A DNA stretch of 64,000 bases from Mycolicibacterium sp. CBMA 247 (lineage in GTDB: Bacteria > Actinomycetota > Actinomycetes > Mycobacteriales > Mycobacteriaceae): contig NZ_VTGX01000002.1 of the NCBI RefSeq assembly GCF_009729095.1, positions 496,001-560,000 on the forward strand, in the 5' to 3' direction. The translations under genes and the position numbers were made by a program. The notes under the pieces are model-generated. The model worked only from the letters and a program-made list of their open reading frames with translations. It did not search any database and was not told where the DNA came from. Below, piece by piece: positions 34,698-44,837 of the stretch (its first letter is position 1; every line of letters starts with the position of its first letter).

Positions 34698-34792
34698 CGG
34701 CTTTTCATTGCGCGCTTTGAGCGAGTTTCTCATTATCGACGAATGTTCCACGCATTCGGACCGATTCGGCCAGTGACACAGCAGGTGACACC

Positions 34793-35686
34793 GTGACCCT
34801 GGCCGCCACTGCCGATCTCGTCGCCTCGGCGGCCGCGCAGGACACCGCTGTCCTCGCGTTCAACGTCATCACCGTCGAGCATGCCGAGGGCATCGCCGAA
34901 GGGGTGGAACGCGCCGGAGTCGCCGCGCTGATGCAGGTCAGCGAGAACACCGTGCGCTTCCATGGCGGCCGCATCGCCCCGCTGGTCTCGGCGTGCGCGC
35001 ACATCGCCGCGCGCTCCTCGGCGGAACTGGCGGTCCACCTCGACCACTTCCAGGATCCCGCGCTGATCACCGAGGCGATCGACACCGCCGCCGCGCTCGG
35101 TGTCACCTCGCTCATGGTCGACGCCGCGCACCTGCCCTACCGCGACAACGTCGAGCAGACCCACGCCTTCGTCCAGCGCGCCCACCAGGCCGGCCTGTGG
35201 GTCGAGGCCGAGCTGGGTGAGGTCGGCGGCAAGGGCGCGGGGGAAATCCAGGCGCATGCGCCCGGAGCCCGCACCGACCCGGACGAAGCAGGCGCCTTCG
35301 CACGGGAGACCGGGGTCGATGCCCTGGCCGTGGCGGTCGGCAGCTCACATGCAATGACCACTCGCGACGCGCGGCTCGACATCGACCTGATCGACGCACT
35401 GGCCGCGCGCCTCGCGGTTCCCCTTGTGCTGCACGGATCCTCGGGGGTGCCCGACGATCAGCTCCGGCTGGCCGTCCGTGCGGGCATCCGCAAGATCAAC
35501 GTCGGCACCGCGCTCAACATCGCATACAGCGATGCGATACGCGGGATCCTCGCCGCCGACCCGGGTGTGACCGATCCCCGTCCGTACCTGGCGGCGGCAC
35601 GGCAGGCCATCGGCGACACCGTGGCGGATCTGTGTGACGTGGTCGCGTCGTCGGCGGCAGTGCATGCCGGGGAGCGTGACCGGTGA
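34793..35686 (+). CDS. Class II aldolase, tagatose-1,6-bisphosphate type (KbaY/GatY-like)
   Basis: The product is 297 aa, GTG start. It has zinc-ligand His residues of class II aldolases in VHLDHFQD (about residue 83), AVGSSHAM and LVLHGSSGVPDDQ, and the phosphate-binding stretch KINVGTALN. KbaY/GatY split tagatose 1,6-bisphosphate into glyceraldehyde 3-phosphate and dihydroxyacetone phosphate; fructose bisphosphate aldolase is the alternative. The KbaZ-type partner next door (GTGA overlap) supports the tagatose assignment. Confidence 0.85.
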   Translation: MTLAATADLVASAAAQDTAVLAFNVITVEHAEGIAEGVERAGVAALMQVSENTVRFHGGRIAPLVSACAHIAARSSAELAVHLDHFQDPALITEAIDTAAALGVTSLMVDAAHLPYRDNVEQTHAFVQRAHQAGLWVEAELGEVGGKGAGEIQAHAPGARTDPDEAGAFARETGVDALAVAVGSSHAMTTRDARLDIDLIDALAARLAVPLVLHGSSGVPDDQLRLAVRAGIRKINVGTALNIAYSDAIRGILAADPGVTDPRPYLAAARQAIGDTVADLCDVVASSAAVHAGERDR

Positions 35687-37029
35687 CGAACCCGACCGCG
35701 CCCACCATGGTGAACTGGCTGGCCGGGACGATCGGCCGGCACAAGGCCGGCGTCCCGGTGGGCGTCTACTCCGTGTGCTCGGCGCATCCCACTGTGGTGC
35801 AGGCGGCCATCGAGCAGGCCGCCGCCGACGGCGGCTACGTGCTCATCGAGGCCACCTCCAATCAGGTCGACCAGTTCGGCGGCTACACCGGCCTGCGTCC
35901 GGCACAGTTCCGCGACCTTGTTCTCGGCGTCGCCGACCGGTGCGGATTCGCGCGCGAACGGGTCGTCCTCGGTGGCGACCATCTCGGCCCCAACCGGTGG
36001 CAGCGCCAAACCGCCAGTGCGGCAATGACGAACGCGGAGGTGCTCATTGCCGCCTACGTCGAGGCCGGATACACCAAGATCCACCTGGACTGCAGCATGT
36101 CGTGCGCCGACGACCCGGCCGTCCTGCCCGACGAGATAGTGGCGAACCGCGCGGCCCGGCTGCTGCGGGTGGCCGAGGACACGGCGCACCGTGTCGGCCT
36201 CGACGGCCCGGTGTACGTCATCGGCACCGAAGTGCCGGTACCCGGTGGCGCGCACGAAACACTGGGCCGGCTGGTCCCGACACCGGCCGACCGCGCCCGG
36301 CGAACAATCGTCGTGCACCGGGACGCCTTCGCCGAACAGGGCCTGGAGCACGTCTGGCCGCGCGTCGTCGCCCTCGTGGTGCAGCCCGCCGTCGAGTTCG
36401 ATCACCTCAACGTCATCGACTATCAGCGCGGCGCCACCGCCGAGCTGCGTCACGTCCTCGACAGCGAGCGCAACCTGGTCTTCGAAGCGCACTCCACCGA
36501 CTATCAACGGCCCACGCAACTGCAGGAACTGGTCGAGGATCACTGGGCCATCCTCAAAGTCGGTCCCGCCCTGACCTTCGCGATGCGCGAGGCCCTCTTC
36601 GCGTTGGCGCAGATCGAACACGAGCTGGTCGCACAGCCGTCCCGCTCGAACCTCGTCGAGGTCGTCGAGCGCAGGATGCTCGCAGAGCCCGCGCAATGGC
36701 AGGGCTACTACGAGGGCGATCCACTGACCCAGCGCACCGCGCGCCGGTACAGCTACAGCGACCGGCTCCGCTACTACTGGGCCGATCCTGAGGTCGACGG
36801 GGCGCGGCAGACCCTGCTCGCCAATCTCGACTGCACCGGCATCCCGCTGCCGCTGATCAGTCAGTTTCTGCCGCTCCAGTACGACCGGATCCGCGCCGGT
36901 GAGCTGGAACCTATCGCGCAGTCCCTGGTGATCGACAGAATCCGTGACGCCATGCGCCCGTACGCCCGCGCCTGCCGTACAGCTGACGACAATGCCTGCG
37001 CCCTGACCGTTGGAGGTGCCGATGCCTGA
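35683..37029 (+). CDS. GatZ/KbaZ/AgaZ-family protein
   Basis: The product is 448 aa, normal for the family. Conserved stretches: GIYS-type VPVGVYSVCSAHPTVV, EATSNQVDQFGGYTG, GGDHLGPNRWQ, KIHLDCSMSCADD, TEVPVPGGA, FEAHSTDYQ and KVGPALTFAMREALFAL. GatZ/KbaZ were described as subunits stabilising the aldolase GatY/KbaY; AgaZ of amino-sugar clusters has been proposed to act as tagatose-6-phosphate kinase. No other sugar-phosphate kinase of the PfkB type lies in the cluster, which makes its role the key open question here. Confidence 0.9.
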   Translation: MTNPTAPTMVNWLAGTIGRHKAGVPVGVYSVCSAHPTVVQAAIEQAAADGGYVLIEATSNQVDQFGGYTGLRPAQFRDLVLGVADRCGFARERVVLGGDHLGPNRWQRQTASAAMTNAEVLIAAYVEAGYTKIHLDCSMSCADDPAVLPDEIVANRAARLLRVAEDTAHRVGLDGPVYVIGTEVPVPGGAHETLGRLVPTPADRARRTIVVHRDAFAEQGLEHVWPRVVALVVQPAVEFDHLNVIDYQRGATAELRHVLDSERNLVFEAHSTDYQRPTQLQELVEDHWAILKVGPALTFAMREALFALAQIEHELVAQPSRSNLVEVVERRMLAEPAQWQGYYEGDPLTQRTARRYSYSDRLRYYWADPEVDGARQTLLANLDCTGIPLPLISQFLPLQYDRIRAGELEPIAQSLVIDRIRDAMRPYARACRTADDNACALTVGGADA

Positions 37030-38188
37030 ATTCCAGACTTCTGCCCACGCCGAGATTCCCGCCCAACAGGACGGTGGCGCGACCATCCTCGAGATCGGAC
37101 AGCAACCCGACGCCTGGCGGGAGGTCGGGGCTCGCGCCGATGAGGAGATCGCGGGTTTTCTGCGCGAACTCATCGGCCGGGCCGATATCCGGATCATCCT
37201 GACCGGCGCGGGCAGTTCGGCGTTCGCCGGCGAGATCGCCGCACCGGCACTGCGCCGGCATCTGAACCGCCGCGTCGAGGCCATCGCCACGACGAGCATC
37301 GTCGCCAGCCCTCTGGACCATCTGGAACGGCGGACGCCGACCCTGCTGGTGTCGTTCGCGCGATCCGGCAACAGTCCTGAGAGCGTGGCGGCCACGGCGC
37401 TGGCCGACGAACTGGTGGACGATGTCTGTCATCTCATCTTCACGTGCGACCGCAACGGGGAACTGGGCCGTGCGCACGCCGGCCGGCCGAACTCGCGCAT
37501 CGTCTACATGCCGGAGCGCACCAACGACTCCGGCTTCGCGATGACGTCGAGCTTGACGTCGATGTTGTTGTCCTGCTTGATGTTGCTCGGTCCGGCCGAG
37601 CCCGGAAACATCGAGACACTGGCCCGCGCCGCCGAGTTCGTCGTGGGTCAGCAGCCCGCCATCCGGACCCTCGCGCAGAGCAAGAAGCAACGCATCGTCT
37701 ACCTGGGCAGCGGACCGTTGGAGGGACTCGCACGGGAATCGGCGCTGAAACTGCTGGAACTGACCGCCGGCGAGGTGGTCACGTATTTCGACTCACCCCT
37801 GGGTTTCCGGCATGGACCCAAGTCGGTGCTCGACGCGGATACCGTCGTGGTGGTGTTCGTCTCGACCGATCCCTACACCCGCCGCTACGACCTCGACATC
37901 ATCGCCGAGATCAGCGCACAACTCGGCCAGGGCGCCGTCATGGTGATCAGTACCGAACCGGCTCCGGCGGTGCCAGGTTCTGCGGTGGTGCTGCCCGGTC
38001 TCGTGGGCCTTGACGACGCGCTGGTCGCGCTGCCGTACCTGGTATTCGCACAGTATGTGGCGCTGTTCACCTCGCTGGAGTGCGCCAAGACGCCGGACAA
38101 TCCGTTCCCTTCCGGCGAGGTCAGCCGCGTGGTGCGGGGCGTCACCATCTATCCGATGGATTCCACCGACACCACGATGGCGCGGTAA
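37022..38188 (+). CDS. agaS: SIS-domain sugar-phosphate isomerase/deaminase AgaS
   Basis: The product is 388 aa with two SIS domains: IRIILTGAGSSAFAGEIAAP, LVSFARSGNSPESVA, then RIVYLGSGPLEGLARESALKLLELT and DSPLGFRHGPKSVL. This matches AgaS of N-acetylgalactosamine operons, which deaminates and isomerises galactosamine 6-phosphate to tagatose 6-phosphate. GGAGGT precedes the ATG; it overlaps the preceding gene by 8 bases. Confidence 0.88.
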   Translation: MPEFQTSAHAEIPAQQDGGATILEIGQQPDAWREVGARADEEIAGFLRELIGRADIRIILTGAGSSAFAGEIAAPALRRHLNRRVEAIATTSIVASPLDHLERRTPTLLVSFARSGNSPESVAATALADELVDDVCHLIFTCDRNGELGRAHAGRPNSRIVYMPERTNDSGFAMTSSLTSMLLSCLMLLGPAEPGNIETLARAAEFVVGQQPAIRTLAQSKKQRIVYLGSGPLEGLARESALKLLELTAGEVVTYFDSPLGFRHGPKSVLDADTVVVVFVSTDPYTRRYDLDIIAEISAQLGQGAVMVISTEPAPAVPGSAVVLPGLVGLDDALVALPYLVFAQYVALFTSLECAKTPDNPFPSGEVSRVVRGVTIYPMDSTDTTMAR

Positions 38189-38194
38189 GCGGCG

Positions 38195-39190
38195 ATGGCC
38201 TGTTATCTCGGCGTTGACGGCGGGGGCTCCAAGACCGCATTCGCCCTCCTCGATGACACCGGCCGTGTCGTCGCCCGCGCCGCCGCGCCGGCCTCCTACT
38301 ACTTCGGTGACGGCATCGCCATCGTCGAAAAGGCGCTGGCGCAGGGTGTCTCGGAGATCTGCGCGCAGGCGGGCATCCACACCCCGGATATCGATGCGGC
38401 CTTCTTCGGCATTCCCGGCTATGGCGAGGCCAGCGGCGATATCGAACAACTCGATGCCGTGCCCGGCCGTGTCCTGGGCCACGACCGCTACAGCTGCGAC
38501 AACGACATGGTCTGCGGATGGGCCGGATCACTGGCCGGTGCGGACGGCATCAACGTCATCAGCGGCACCGGATCCATGGCTTACGGCCAGCGGCACGGTA
38601 CCGGAGGCCGCGCCGGCGGCTGGGGTGAGCTGTTCGGCGACGAGGGCTCGGCGTATTGGATTGCGACGCAAGGATTGAATGCGTTCAGCCGGATGAGCGA
38701 CGGCAGGCTCACCCGCGGCCCGCTGTACACACTGCTCAAGGAACGCCTGCAGCTCGCCGGCGACCTCGACGCCGTCAGCCTCGTGATCGACACGTGGGCG
38801 GCGAACCGCCGGTCCATCGCCGCTCTGGCGACCACCGTCTGTGCGGCCGCCCGCACGGATGACGTGGCGTCGGTGCGGATCCTGTCCGCTGCTGCCGGCG
38901 AACTCGTCGCACTCGTCGAAACCACCGGACGGCAAATCGGTTTCGCCGAACAGGAGGTGGTGCCGGTGTCCTACTCGGGCGGCATGTTCACCGACGAGAA
39001 CTTCCTGGCGCTGTTCGCGGCCGCCCTGCGGAAGCTGCCGGCCAACTACGACCTCAGGCCCCCGCTGCTCGACCCGGCGGTGGGCGCCGCCCTGTACGCC
39101 GCCAAGCACAGCGGTCATCCGCTGTCCGCCCGTTCTCTCGACCGGCTCGCAGGCACCCGAACGTCATCCGAAGAGGTGAAGGCACCATGA
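38195..39190 (+). CDS. BadF/BadG-type sugar kinase (N-acetylhexosamine kinase-like)
   Basis: The product is 331 aa of the ASKHA fold: phosphate-1 loop YLGVDGGGSKTAFALLD, phosphate-2 region INVISGTGSMAYG, WGELFGDEGSAYWI and a C-terminal SYSGGMFTDENF. Relatives phosphorylate N-acetylglucosamine at O6. In this cluster N-acetylgalactosamine or galactosamine is the probable substrate, inferred from AgaS next door. Confidence 0.88.
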   Translation: MACYLGVDGGGSKTAFALLDDTGRVVARAAAPASYYFGDGIAIVEKALAQGVSEICAQAGIHTPDIDAAFFGIPGYGEASGDIEQLDAVPGRVLGHDRYSCDNDMVCGWAGSLAGADGINVISGTGSMAYGQRHGTGGRAGGWGELFGDEGSAYWIATQGLNAFSRMSDGRLTRGPLYTLLKERLQLAGDLDAVSLVIDTWAANRRSIAALATTVCAAARTDDVASVRILSAAAGELVALVETTGRQIGFAEQEVVPVSYSGGMFTDENFLALFAAALRKLPANYDLRPPLLDPAVGAALYAAKHSGHPLSARSLDRLAGTRTSSEEVKAP

Positions 39191-40497
39191 AACCCACCAT
39201 CGTCATCGTCGGGGCGGGCAGCGTCGAATTCACCCGCGAGCTGCTCGGGGACATTCTGTCCTTCCCGGAGCTCGGCTCGGTCCGGGTCGTGTTGCATGAC
39301 ATCGACGCCGAACGCCTGGCGACTGCGGAGGCGATCACCCGTGCCACCGCCCGGGCTGCGGGCGCGAAGCCGGAGGTGGTGGCCACCACCGACCGCCGTC
39401 GCGCACTCGACGGCGCCGACTACGTCATCAACGTCATCCAGGTCGGCATGCACGAGGCCACGTTGCGCGACTTCGAGATTCCCGCAACCTACGGGCTGAA
39501 CCAGACCATCGGCGACACCATCGGCATCGGGGGCATCTTCCGCGGGCTGCGCACCTTTCCGGTCCTGGCCGCCATCGCGCGCGACATGGAACAGGTGTGC
39601 CCGGATGCCTGGTTGCTCAACTACACGAACCCGATGGCCATGAACGTCACGTTCCTCCATCACATCGCCCCACGGCTGAAGGTCCTCGGCCTGTGCCATT
39701 CCGTGTACTGGACGATGGTCGGCCTGTGTGAGCTCATCGACGTGCCGTACGACGAGGTGTCCTACTGGTCGGCCGGCGTGAACCATCAGGCGTGGGTGCT
39801 GCGCTGGGAGCGCGGCGGCCAGAATCTGTACCCGCTGCTGGACCAGCGCATCGCGTCCGACCCGGAGCTGCGCCGGCGCGTCCGGGTCGACATGTACCGG
39901 CGGCTGGGCTATTACCCGACGGAGACCAGCGAGCACAGCAGCGAGTACGTCCCCTGGTATCTGCGTCATCCCGGCGAGCTGGACCGGCTGCGGATCAATG
40001 TCGGCGAATACGTCTCGATCAGCGAGGCGAATCTGGCTGAATACCAACGTGTCCGAGCCGAATTGGCCGGCACCGAGACGCTGCCCATCGACACCGGATC
40101 CACGGAGTACGCGCCTCAGGTGATCCACTCGCTGGAGACCGGTACGACGCGGGTCATCTCCGCCAACGTCGCCAACGACGGGTTGATCGCCAACCTTCCG
40201 GACGGAGTCGCCGTCGAGGTACCGACCGTGCTCGATGCGCTGGGCGCGCATCCCATGAAAGTGGGCGACCTGCCGCCCCAATGTGCTGCGCTCAACCGAA
40301 GCTTCCTCGGCCCGGTGGATTTGACTGTCCGCGCAGCTGTCGACGGAGATCCGCGCCTGGTGCGTGCGGCGGCCATGGTCGATCCCAACACCGCCGCCAC
40401 ACTGACCGTCGAACAGATATGGGCACTGTGCGACGAGCTCACAGCCGCACACGGTGACCTGCTACCTGAGTCGCTGCGCTCGACGCTGGCGCTGTGA
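39187..40497 (+). CDS. GH4 alpha-galactosidase-like enzyme (MelA-like)
   Basis: The product is 436 aa. GH4 enzymes use NAD and a divalent metal: the Rossmann motif is VIVGAGSVEFTRELLGDIL, then NYTNPMAMN, the metal-binding Cys in LGLCHSVYWT and His in GVNHQAWV. The CHS motif fits the alpha-glycosidase branch (MelA, AglA) rather than the 6-phospho-beta-glucosidases. GH4 acts in the cytosol, so it would cleave an imported alpha-galactoside or alpha-galactosaminide. It overlaps the kinase by 4 bases. Confidence 0.88.
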   Translation: MKPTIVIVGAGSVEFTRELLGDILSFPELGSVRVVLHDIDAERLATAEAITRATARAAGAKPEVVATTDRRRALDGADYVINVIQVGMHEATLRDFEIPATYGLNQTIGDTIGIGGIFRGLRTFPVLAAIARDMEQVCPDAWLLNYTNPMAMNVTFLHHIAPRLKVLGLCHSVYWTMVGLCELIDVPYDEVSYWSAGVNHQAWVLRWERGGQNLYPLLDQRIASDPELRRRVRVDMYRRLGYYPTETSEHSSEYVPWYLRHPGELDRLRINVGEYVSISEANLAEYQRVRAELAGTETLPIDTGSTEYAPQVIHSLETGTTRVISANVANDGLIANLPDGVAVEVPTVLDALGAHPMKVGDLPPQCAALNRSFLGPVDLTVRAAVDGDPRLVRAAAMVDPNTAATLTVEQIWALCDELTAAHGDLLPESLRSTLAL

Positions 40498-40541
40498 TCA
40501 GCCCATCCCGTCCAGGTTTTGCCAACTAAGGAGTGTCCAAC

Positions 40542-41819
40542 GTGATTCGACGCCGGCTCTGTATCGCATTGGCTGCCGCCCTCGTCTTCGTGCTCGCCGC
40601 GTGCGGTGGCGGAGGCTCGTCGTCCGGACCCGTCGAGATCGCGGTTTGGCACGGCTACCAGGACTCCGAGGGCAAGGTCTTCAAGGACCTGATCGACCAG
40701 TACAACAAGGAGCACCCCGATGTCAGGGTCACCGAGCTCTACTCCAGCAATGACCTGGTGCTGCAGAAGGTTCTGACGGCGGTGCGCGGTGGCAGCGCCC
40801 CCGACGTCGCCTACATGTTCGGCTCGTGGTCCCCGAACATCGCCAATATCCCGCAGGTCGTCGACATGGCCGGCGAGGTCTCCGCGCCCGGCTGGAAGTG
40901 GGATGACTTCTACCCGGCGGAGCGTGCGGCCGCGACCGTCGGGGACAAGATCGTGGGCGTACCCGCCCTGGTGGACAACCTCGCGATCGTCTACAACAAG
41001 AAGCTCTTCGCCGACGCGGGCGTGGCCCCGCCGACGCCGAGCTGGACGTGGGACGACTTCCGGGCGGCGGCCGCCAAGCTCACCGACCCCTCGAAGGGGC
41101 AGTACGGCTGGCTGATTCCCGCCGACGGCAGCGAGGACACCGCCTGGCACTACATTCCGATGCTCTGGGAGGCGGGCGGTGAGATCCTGTCGCCCGATAA
41201 CGAGCATGCCGTCTTCAACTCGGAGGCCGGGGCCAAGGCGCTGGCCGTACTGGAGCAGATGGCGGTCACCGACAAGTCGCTCTACCTGGACACCACCAAC
41301 GAGAACGGGCCGAAGCTGATGAACAGTGGCAAGGTTGCGATGCTGATCACCGGCCCATGGGACCTGAGCTCGCTGTCCGACATCGACTACGGCGTGCAGG
41401 TGATGCCCACCTTCGCCGGTTCGGCCGGCGCCCACCAGACGATCTCCGGTCCCGACAACTGGGTGGTCTTCAACAATGGCGACAGGAAGAAGCGGGCCGC
41501 GATCGACTTCGTCAAGTGGCTGACCGCCCCCGAACAGGTCACGGCCTTCTCGCTGGGCACAGGGGACCTGCCCACCCGCATCTCGGTGGGCCAGGACCAG
41601 GCACTGGTCGCCAAGCTTGACGAGAACCTGCCGGGCACTGCGACTTTCGTGCAGAACCTGTCCAACGTGAAGGCTATCAGGCCTACGGTCGAGCAGTACC
41701 CGGACATCTCCGAAGCGCTGGGACAGGCGATCGTGTCGGTGATGCTGGGCAAGGATCGGCCGGCCGCCGCGCTGAACACCGCGGCCCAGGCCGCCGACGC
41801 GGCACTGGCCGGAAAATAG
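40542..41819 (+). CDS. ABC sugar-binding lipoprotein
   Basis: The product is 425 aa from a GTG with AAGGAG 8 bases upstream. Lipoprotein signal with Cys21 in FVLAACGGG. The domain is a family 1 extracellular solute-binding protein (VEIAVWHGYQDSEGKVFKDLIDQYNKEHPDV, GSAPDVAYMF, VPALVDNLAIVYNKKLF, GPDNWVVFN, AIDFVKWLTAPEQ), as in oligosaccharide importers. It defines the substrate of the importer; alpha-galactosides or amino sugars are inferred from the catabolic genes. Confidence 0.93.
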   Translation: MIRRRLCIALAAALVFVLAACGGGGSSSGPVEIAVWHGYQDSEGKVFKDLIDQYNKEHPDVRVTELYSSNDLVLQKVLTAVRGGSAPDVAYMFGSWSPNIANIPQVVDMAGEVSAPGWKWDDFYPAERAAATVGDKIVGVPALVDNLAIVYNKKLFADAGVAPPTPSWTWDDFRAAAAKLTDPSKGQYGWLIPADGSEDTAWHYIPMLWEAGGEILSPDNEHAVFNSEAGAKALAVLEQMAVTDKSLYLDTTNENGPKLMNSGKVAMLITGPWDLSSLSDIDYGVQVMPTFAGSAGAHQTISGPDNWVVFNNGDRKKRAAIDFVKWLTAPEQVTAFSLGTGDLPTRISVGQDQALVAKLDENLPGTATFVQNLSNVKAIRPTVEQYPDISEALGQAIVSVMLGKDRPAAALNTAAQAADAALAGK

Positions 41820-41844
41820 GCAGGCTGGTCGGGAGGATAAGCAG

Positions 41845-42765
41845 ATGCCGGACGTCGACATGCCGCAGCGACGGCAGTCATTCCTGCGGGGCCTCGGCCG
41901 CACGGACAACGTGGCGGGGTGGGCGCTGGTCAGCCCGGCGGCGCTGCTGATCGGCATCTTCGGTCTGCTGCCGGTGCTCATGTCGCTGCAGTTGTCGTTC
42001 CAGCATTCCGACCTGCTCACCCCGGAGACCCCGTGGGTGGGCCTGGAGAACTACCGGAAGCTGGCCGGCGACCCGGTGTTCGTCGAGGCGATCAAGCACA
42101 CCATCATCTACACCGCGCTGTTCGTTCCCGGCACGATGCTGGTCGGACTCTTCGTCGCCGCGGCGCTGAACCGCTCGGTGCGCTTCATCTCGGTGTACCG
42201 CACCGCGGCGTACATCACGATGGCGGTCTCGACCATCTCGCAGGGCATCATCTTCCTCTGGCTGACCGACCGTGACTACGGCTTGGTCAACGCCGTCCTC
42301 AACGCGGCGGGCGCGCCCTCACAACCATTCCTGGCGTCCCCGTCGCAGGCCCTGTACGTGATCGTGGCGATGACGATCTGGGGCTGGACCGGCTTCTCGG
42401 TCATCGTCTACCTCGCTGCGCTGCAAGGCGTTCCGGCCGAATTGCACGAGGCCGCGGCGCTCGACGGGGCCAGCGCGTTCACCCGCTTCCGCACCATCAC
42501 GGTGCCCCTGCTCGGCCCGGCGAACCTGTTCCTCGTGGTCTGGCTGACCATCAACGCACTGCAGCTGTTCGACGAGGTGTACGCCACCACACGTGGCGGA
42601 CCGCTGCGGGCCACCACCGTCATCGTCTACTACCTGTGGGACCGCGCCTTCGTCCATTTCGATGCCGGGTACGCCGCGGCGATGGCCTACGCGCTGTTCG
42701 TCGTCATCCTCGTGATCACCGCCGTGCAGTTCCGGCTCGCCCGTAGGTACGTGTACAACTCATGA
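41845..42765 (+). CDS. ABC sugar permease (MalF/UgpA type)
   Basis: The product is 306 aa with six membrane helices. The EAA loop contacting the ATPase is EAAALDGASAFTRFRTITVPLLGP near residue 200. The N-terminus is cytosolic with a basic stretch. It forms the channel with the next gene, with which it shares a 4-base overlap. Confidence 0.93.
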   Translation: MPDVDMPQRRQSFLRGLGRTDNVAGWALVSPAALLIGIFGLLPVLMSLQLSFQHSDLLTPETPWVGLENYRKLAGDPVFVEAIKHTIIYTALFVPGTMLVGLFVAAALNRSVRFISVYRTAAYITMAVSTISQGIIFLWLTDRDYGLVNAVLNAAGAPSQPFLASPSQALYVIVAMTIWGWTGFSVIVYLAALQGVPAELHEAAALDGASAFTRFRTITVPLLGPANLFLVVWLTINALQLFDEVYATTRGGPLRATTVIVYYLWDRAFVHFDAGYAAAMAYALFVVILVITAVQFRLARRYVYNS

Positions 42766-43676
42766 CGACCACACAGATTCCCGACACCGAAACGGCTGCC
42801 ACCCCGGCGCCACCATCCGGGCGCCGGCGGTGGCCGCGATTGCGACTGCCCTTCAGCCCGTGGCATCTGGTGCTCATCCCGCTGACCTTCCTGCTGACCG
42901 TCCCGCTGCTGTGGATGCTCGTCACCTCGCTGGAAACCGAGGGAGAGACAAACCATTTCCCGCCGGTGCTGCTGCCCGAGCATCCACGGTTCGAGAACTA
43001 CTCCGAGGCATGGACCGCCGCACCGTTCGGGCACTTCTTCCTCAACAGCGCCCTCGTGACGCTGGTGGTGCTGGTCAGCAACCTGATTGTGTGCAGCCTT
43101 GCCGGATACGCCTTCGCCCGCATCCGATTCCTCGGTCGCGGAGCGCTTTTCGTCACTTTGATGGCGACGCTGATGGTGCCGTTCCAGGTCACGATGATCC
43201 CGGTGTTCCTGATCGTCAAATGGTTCGGCGACAACCTCTGGGAGGGCTTGGGGATCGACCACATCGGCGCCCTGATGCTGCCCAACCTGGCCACCGCGTT
43301 CGGCATCTTCTTCCTGCGCCAGTTCTTCCACACGGTTCCGGTGGAACTCGAGGAGGCGGCCCGGGTGGATGGGACTTCGCGACTGGGTGTGCTGTTCAAG
43401 ATCGTGCTGCCGCTGTCCCTGCCGGCGATGTCGACGCTGGCGGCCCTGACCGTGCTCACGTCCTGGAACGATTTCCTGTGGCCGCTGATCGTCATCACCT
43501 CGCAGGATCAGATGACGATTCCACTGGGGCTCAGCTACTTTCAGGGTGCGCACCGGGTCAAGTGGCCGCTGCTGATGGCGGCGAACGTGATGAGCCTGTT
43601 GCCGATGCTGCTCGTATTCGTCGGGGCGCAACGGTATTTCGTGCAATCGGTGGCCAGTACCGGATTGAAGGGCTGA
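42762..43676 (+). CDS. ABC sugar permease (MalG/UgpE type)
   Basis: The product is 304 aa with six membrane helices after a Pro/Ala-rich cytosolic N-terminus. The EAA loop reads EEAARVDGTSRLGVLFKIVLPLSLP. It is second of the permease pair. It ends GLKG as many MalG-type permeases do. Confidence 0.93.
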   Translation: MTTTQIPDTETAATPAPPSGRRRWPRLRLPFSPWHLVLIPLTFLLTVPLLWMLVTSLETEGETNHFPPVLLPEHPRFENYSEAWTAAPFGHFFLNSALVTLVVLVSNLIVCSLAGYAFARIRFLGRGALFVTLMATLMVPFQVTMIPVFLIVKWFGDNLWEGLGIDHIGALMLPNLATAFGIFFLRQFFHTVPVELEEAARVDGTSRLGVLFKIVLPLSLPAMSTLAALTVLTSWNDFLWPLIVITSQDQMTIPLGLSYFQGAHRVKWPLLMAANVMSLLPMLLVFVGAQRYFVQSVASTGLKG

Positions 43677-43679
43677 ACG

Positions 43680-44774
<1,095 letters not shown>

Positions 44775-44837
44775 GGCTCTGGCCGGGTGAACTGTTGCCA
44801 TCCCTGACCGCCGAACGCGGCCAGCAGGGCTGCTGCC

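Noticed and set aside
35458..37395. A 645-codon open frame antisense to the aldolase and KbaZ-type genes
   Set aside because: The plus strand has complete families, overlapping starts and ribosome binding sites; the minus product shows no motif.
40116..42020. A 634-codon open frame antisense to the GH4 and binding-protein genes
   Set aside because: Same reason: opposite strand of certain genes, low-complexity Arg/Gly/Val-rich product.
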